34,747 bases of DNA, from NCBI GenBank assembly GCA_036307305.1, contig JAXJXV010000012.1, positions 1 to 34,747 of the forward strand, in the 5' to 3' direction. This document shows, piece after piece, positions 32,443 through 34,747 of this stretch (position 1 is its first letter; each line of letters opens with the position of its first letter). Under the pieces are notes generated by a model. It was not told where the DNA came from. It saw nothing but the letters and a program-made list of their open reading frames with translations, and did no database searches. A program made the position numbers and the translations under genes. The DNA comes from SIG607 sp036307305. Lineage in GTDB: Bacteria; Bacillota; Clostridia; Oscillospirales; Acutalibacteraceae.

Positions 32443-32636
32443 CAAGGCGAAGCTTTGTATATCATCAATTCTGCAAGGAATTGCATATCATCAGTGGCAA
32501 AGCCACTGTATCTCATCATTGCGAAAGTTTTTGATACACGCTAAAGCGTGATGATATACAGTCCTGACGGACTGATGAGATACAACAATGGCAAAATTGC
32601 CATTGTTGATGATATACCATTGCTTTCGCAATGGAT
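32443..32636. repeat. Array of eight stem-loops joined by decanucleotide linkers in two orientations
   Basis: The hairpins are 32443-32457, 32467-32482, 32493-32507, a degenerate one at 32518-32532, 32537-32550, 32559-32574, 32584-32607 and 32617-32634. The first three are followed by linkers GTATATCATC, GCATATCATC and GTATCTCATC. The later ones are joined by the reverse complement forms GATGATATAC, GATGAGATAC and GATGATATAC. The stem sequences differ from each other while the linkers are conserved. No coding sequence or T-run is inside. It begins about 55 bases after the recombinase fragment and stops at the tRNA-Pro terminator. Confidence 0.8.
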
Positions 32637-32637
32637 A

Positions 32638-32671
32638 AAAAAATCGACTTGCTTTCACAAGTCGATTTTTT
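32638..32671 (-). terminator. Terminator of tRNA-Pro
   Basis: A 14-pair stem joins 32638-32651 and 32658-32671 with a six-base loop. On the minus strand it ends in a T-run. The 5' side of the stem starts with the final A of the encoded CCA. Confidence 0.85.
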
Positions 32672-32746
32672 GGTCGAGGTGACAGGACTCGAACCTGCGG
32701 CATCTAGTTCCCAAAACTAGCGCCCTACCAACTGGGCGACACCTCG
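32671..32746 (-). tRNA. tRNA-Pro (anticodon UGG)
   Basis: The 76-base gene on the minus strand has a perfect seven-pair acceptor stem (CGAGGTG/CACCTCG), discriminator A and an encoded CCA. The anticodon arm CTAGT-TTTGGGA-ACTAG gives UGG, and the T arm contains GGTTCGAGTCC. A consensus promoter and a terminator flank it. Confidence 0.96.
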
Positions 32747-32786
32747 ATAGTAAATAGGTTAACATTAAACCTAAACAGCAAAATTT

Positions 32787-32815
32787 ATTATACTTCAAAA
32801 GAATTGATTTGTCAA
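32787..32815 (-). promoter_or_regulatory. Consensus promoter of tRNA-Pro
   Basis: Perfect TTGACA (32810-32815), a 17-base spacer and perfect TATAAT (32787-32792) lie on the minus strand, about 40 bases from the mature tRNA 5' end. Confidence 0.88.
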
Positions 32816-32838
32816 CTAAAAAATAGGTTGTTTATACA

Positions 32839-32880
32839 AAAAATCAAAATTCCCCTAAGTTCAGGGGAATTTTGATTTTT
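32839..32880 (-). terminator. Terminator of the MerR-kinase gene
   Basis: A 17-pair stem joins 32839-32855 with 32864-32880 (AAAAATCAAAATTCCCC against its complement) around an eight-base loop. The gene's stop codon overlaps the stem. Confidence 0.85.
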
Positions 32881-34606
32881 ACTTATAGCTTATGAAGTCT
32901 TCGGCTTTTTTTTCGTTTTTGAAAATTCCTGATGCTATACAGGCAAATAAAACCGCGCCCACAGAGGCTTCCTCTTTTGTTGCGGAAATCTGAACGGGTA
33001 AACCGAAAAGATTTTCTAAAATATTTTTGTAGATGGGTAGCTTCTGTATTGCATTACCTGAAGCTACAACGGTTGTGACGTTTTGAGTTTTGCCCTCGAA
33101 ATATTCATACAGTTCTGAGCAAATACCTGTTAAAAAGCCTAAAGCGAGGTTACCTGGGGTGAAATTTGAGGCGGTAATGTTTGTTATAGAACCTTTACAG
33201 TCGGGGCAGTGGCGTTTGCCTCTGAAGCTTGTGTTTACGATAAGAGGTTTATTGCCGTTGTCATAAGCCTCAATAGCCAACTTGTTAATATATTCATATT
33301 GAGGCGTAGCATTACCTGAGGTGGAATTTACGTAGGCTCTGAAGAATTTTTCTAAAAGCGCGTAGGAATCACCGCCGCACAGAGCCGAATAGCACTGAAT
33401 ATATTTACCCTTTACAAGAGGTCTTATTTCAAGTGGGGGAGGAACGTCAAAGCTCTGCGCAAGAGCTGAAATCTGACTGCCTGTACCAATGTTTACGAGA
33501 ACGCTGTTGTTAACGTTTTTTACAGAGCCGAGAATACTTGCTTGGTTATCGCCGATTGCAACCGAAACGGGAATACCACTATATTCACCGCAAATTGCAT
33601 AATCGTCAGTGACTTTTGGAAGAACAAGACCCGTTATACCAAGTTTTTCTATAATATCGGCTTTGAAGCAGTTTTGTTTCAAATCAAAAAGTCCGTAGCT
33701 GGCGGCAACGCTGTTGTGCATAATTGGCAGGGAAGTGCCTGTTAGCTTCATAGCAACGTAATCCATTATACTGCATATACTGTAGGCATTCTCAGGAACA
33801 AGTCCATTACAACTGTTATAATAAAGTGTTGCAAAGCCGTAGCCTGTAGAAAGTTTTTCGCCCGTTAAATCAAAAACCTTCTCACAGTATGTGACGCCGT
33901 CTTTACAAATTCTGTCACCGCGTTTATCTTGCCAGTTAATAAGAGGGGAAACGGCGTTACCGTTTTTATCTATGTAAAGTACACCATGCATCTGTCCTGT
34001 TACGCCGATGATTTTAATTTGCGGATAGCTAGCTACTATATCGGCAGAAAGATTAACTGCTTTCTGACATATTACGTCTGCATCGTGTTCGCTTAAATCT
34101 TGGTCTGTGCCGTCTATATGGCTGTTGTTCGGTAAAGAGAAAAATTCGATCTGTTTTTTACTGGTAAGGTTAAGAATAACGGCGCTTATCGTGGTGGTAC
34201 CGATATCAATACCTAAAGCTAAAATATCATGTTCGTTTATTTCTGCTTCTTCTTTTTCGTCAAGCTCAAATTTTTCTTCATACTGACTGTTTTCGTATTT
34301 TTTGAAAATGGAACAGCAGTTTGTAAAATGCTCGGAATGAGCGCCGTATTCGTTTTCGATTTCTTTCTCTCTTTTTGCAAGAAGCTCGTCAATTGTAATA
34401 AAATTGCCGAAAAGGAGCTTTATATCTGAAATAGATACACCTGCCATTCTGAGAAGCTTTATTTTATTGAGATTTTCAATATTATCCTCAGAATAATCGC
34501 GATATCCGTTCTCACTGCGGGATACCTTTATAAGTCCTTTTTCTTCATAAAGACGGATAGCCTTTTTAGAAAGACCTGTCTGTTTTTGTACTTCGTTAAT
34601 TATCAC
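32879..34606 (-). CDS. MerR regulator fused to a sedoheptulokinase-like FGGY sugar kinase
   Basis: A single 575-residue open frame joins two families. Residues 1-68 are a MerR winged helix (INEVQKQTGLSKKAIRLYEE, NGYRDYSEDNIENLNKIKLL), followed by a dimerisation coiled coil (about 72-110) and an acidic linker to about 127. From 128 on it is an FGGY kinase: phosphate loop LGIDIGTTT, VTGQMHG, PLINWQDKRGD, VAIGDNQASILGSV and a second nucleotide segment at VVASGNAIQ. TGQMHG, the TGYGFATLYY region and FRGKRHCPD recall sedoheptulose kinase more than xylulokinase. I place the start at GTG 34606 for its spacing to AGAGGTG; GTG 34615 lies within that site. The substrate is inferred only. No pathway genes adjoin it. 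Confidence 0.88.
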   Translation of the reverse strand: MIINEVQKQTGLSKKAIRLYEEKGLIKVSRSENGYRDYSEDNIENLNKIKLLRMAGVSISDIKLLFGNFITIDELLAKREKEIENEYGAHSEHFTNCCSIFKKYENSQYEEKFELDEKEEAEINEHDILALGIDIGTTTISAVILNLTSKKQIEFFSLPNNSHIDGTDQDLSEHDADVICQKAVNLSADIVASYPQIKIIGVTGQMHGVLYIDKNGNAVSPLINWQDKRGDRICKDGVTYCEKVFDLTGEKLSTGYGFATLYYNSCNGLVPENAYSICSIMDYVAMKLTGTSLPIMHNSVAASYGLFDLKQNCFKADIIEKLGITGLVLPKVTDDYAICGEYSGIPVSVAIGDNQASILGSVKNVNNSVLVNIGTGSQISALAQSFDVPPPLEIRPLVKGKYIQCYSALCGGDSYALLEKFFRAYVNSTSGNATPQYEYINKLAIEAYDNGNKPLIVNTSFRGKRHCPDCKGSITNITASNFTPGNLALGFLTGICSELYEYFEGKTQNVTTVVASGNAIQKLPIYKNILENLFGLPVQISATKEEASVGAVLFACIASGIFKNEKKAEDFISYK

Positions 34607-34639
34607 CAAAAACACCTCTTACAGTAATTTCTACTTATA

Positions 34640-34670
34640 ATAGTAAACCATTCCCTTGGGGTAATGTCAA
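34640..34670 (-). promoter_or_regulatory. MerR-type promoter/operator of the MerR-kinase gene
   Basis: TTGACA (34665-34670) and TACTAT (34640-34645) on the minus strand are separated by 19 bases, the over-long spacer typical of MerR-controlled promoters. The spacer holds an imperfect dyad, CATTACCCC and AAGGGAATG. It is about 35 bases from the gene start, so autoregulation is likely. Confidence 0.7.
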
Positions 34671-34671
34671 G

Positions 34672-34703
34672 AAAAAATCTCCCTGTTAACAGGGAGATTT
34701 TTT
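34672..34703. terminator. Terminator-like hairpin at the palindrome centre
   Basis: AAAAAATCTCCCTGTT is followed at once by its reverse complement, giving a GC-containing stem flanked by A- and T-runs on both strands. It could be the genuine terminator of an upstream gene that lies beyond the contig. Confidence 0.6.
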
Positions 34704-34747
34704 CTTGACATTACCCCAAGGGAATGGTTTACTATTATAAGTAGAAA

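Larger units (their letters stand above)
34628..34747. repeat. Perfect 120-bp palindrome reaching the window end
   Basis: Bases 34628-34687 are the exact reverse complement of 34688-34747: two 60-base arms with no spacer. The palindrome includes the MerR-kinase promoter in each arm and ends precisely at the last base of the window. It is either a real inverted repeat or, more likely, an assembly turn-around at the central hairpin. Confidence 0.95.

Noticed and set aside
32443..32636. Possible CRISPR array
   Set aside because: The conserved unit is only ten bases, it changes orientation in the middle, and the variable parts are perfect hairpins rather than spacers. No cas genes are in the window.
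34628..34747. A natural covalently closed telomere of a linear replicon or phage
   Set aside because: Nothing nearby suggests a protelomerase or phage, and the palindrome contains the promoter of a chromosomal-type gene. An assembly turn-around is simpler.

Overview
The window looks like a chromosomal contig from a low-to-mid GC Gram-positive Clostridia, most likely an uncultured gut Oscillospirales/Ruminococcaceae-type bacterium. The grounds are the Firmicutes ribosomal-protein order with a KOW protein between map and infA, four zinc-type ribosomal proteins (S14, S4, L24, L36), strong AAGGAGG ribosome binding sites, the YmdB / Asp23 / YloV / RecG neighbourhood, and remnants of TnpV and a large serine recombinase of the kind common in gut Clostridia. 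No taxonomic search was possible, so this is inference.

Layout. (1) 1-3130, minus strand: a small XRE regulator, a 7TM-type sensor histidine kinase and a response regulator with a winged-helix output domain form one operon with a promoter and two flanking terminators. (2) 3130-3560: a start-less TnpV transposon remnant whose upstream end is a heptanucleotide (possible G-quadruplex) repeat followed by an alternating purine/pyrimidine palindrome. (3) 3656-19385, plus strand: the fused S10-spc-alpha ribosomal operon, from a sigma-A type promoter and a long structured leader through rpsJ ... rplQ, with secY, adk, map, a KOW protein, infA and rpoA, ending in a strong terminator. (4) 19423-21923, plus strand: a SulP anion permease lacking a STAS domain plus two single-CHR-domain chromate-family transporters. 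(5) 21922-28390, minus strand: ymdB, an orphan peptide-type substrate-binding lipoprotein, an Asp23 protein, yloV/fakA and recG. (6) 28424-30936, plus strand: an HD-domain dGTPase-like gene, a carbon-nitrogen hydrolase and a decayed MmcQ/YjbR pseudogene. (7) 30938-32011, minus strand: DUF421 and DUF3892 genes. (8) 32140-32746: a recombinase fragment, an array of eight stem-loops joined by decanucleotide linkers, and tRNA-Pro(UGG). (9) 32839-34747, minus strand: a MerR regulator fused to a sedoheptulokinase-like FGGY kinase with its own MerR-type promoter; the window then ends exactly at the end of a perfect 120-bp palindrome.

How it fits together. Most of the window is core translation machinery. 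The more unusual content is at the edges: the MerR-kinase fusion, which could be a one-protein sugar sensor, kinase and autoregulator; the two-orientation stem-loop array beside tRNA-Pro; the uncharacterised S10 leader; and debris of at least two mobile elements. The terminal palindrome may be an assembly turn-around and should be treated with caution.
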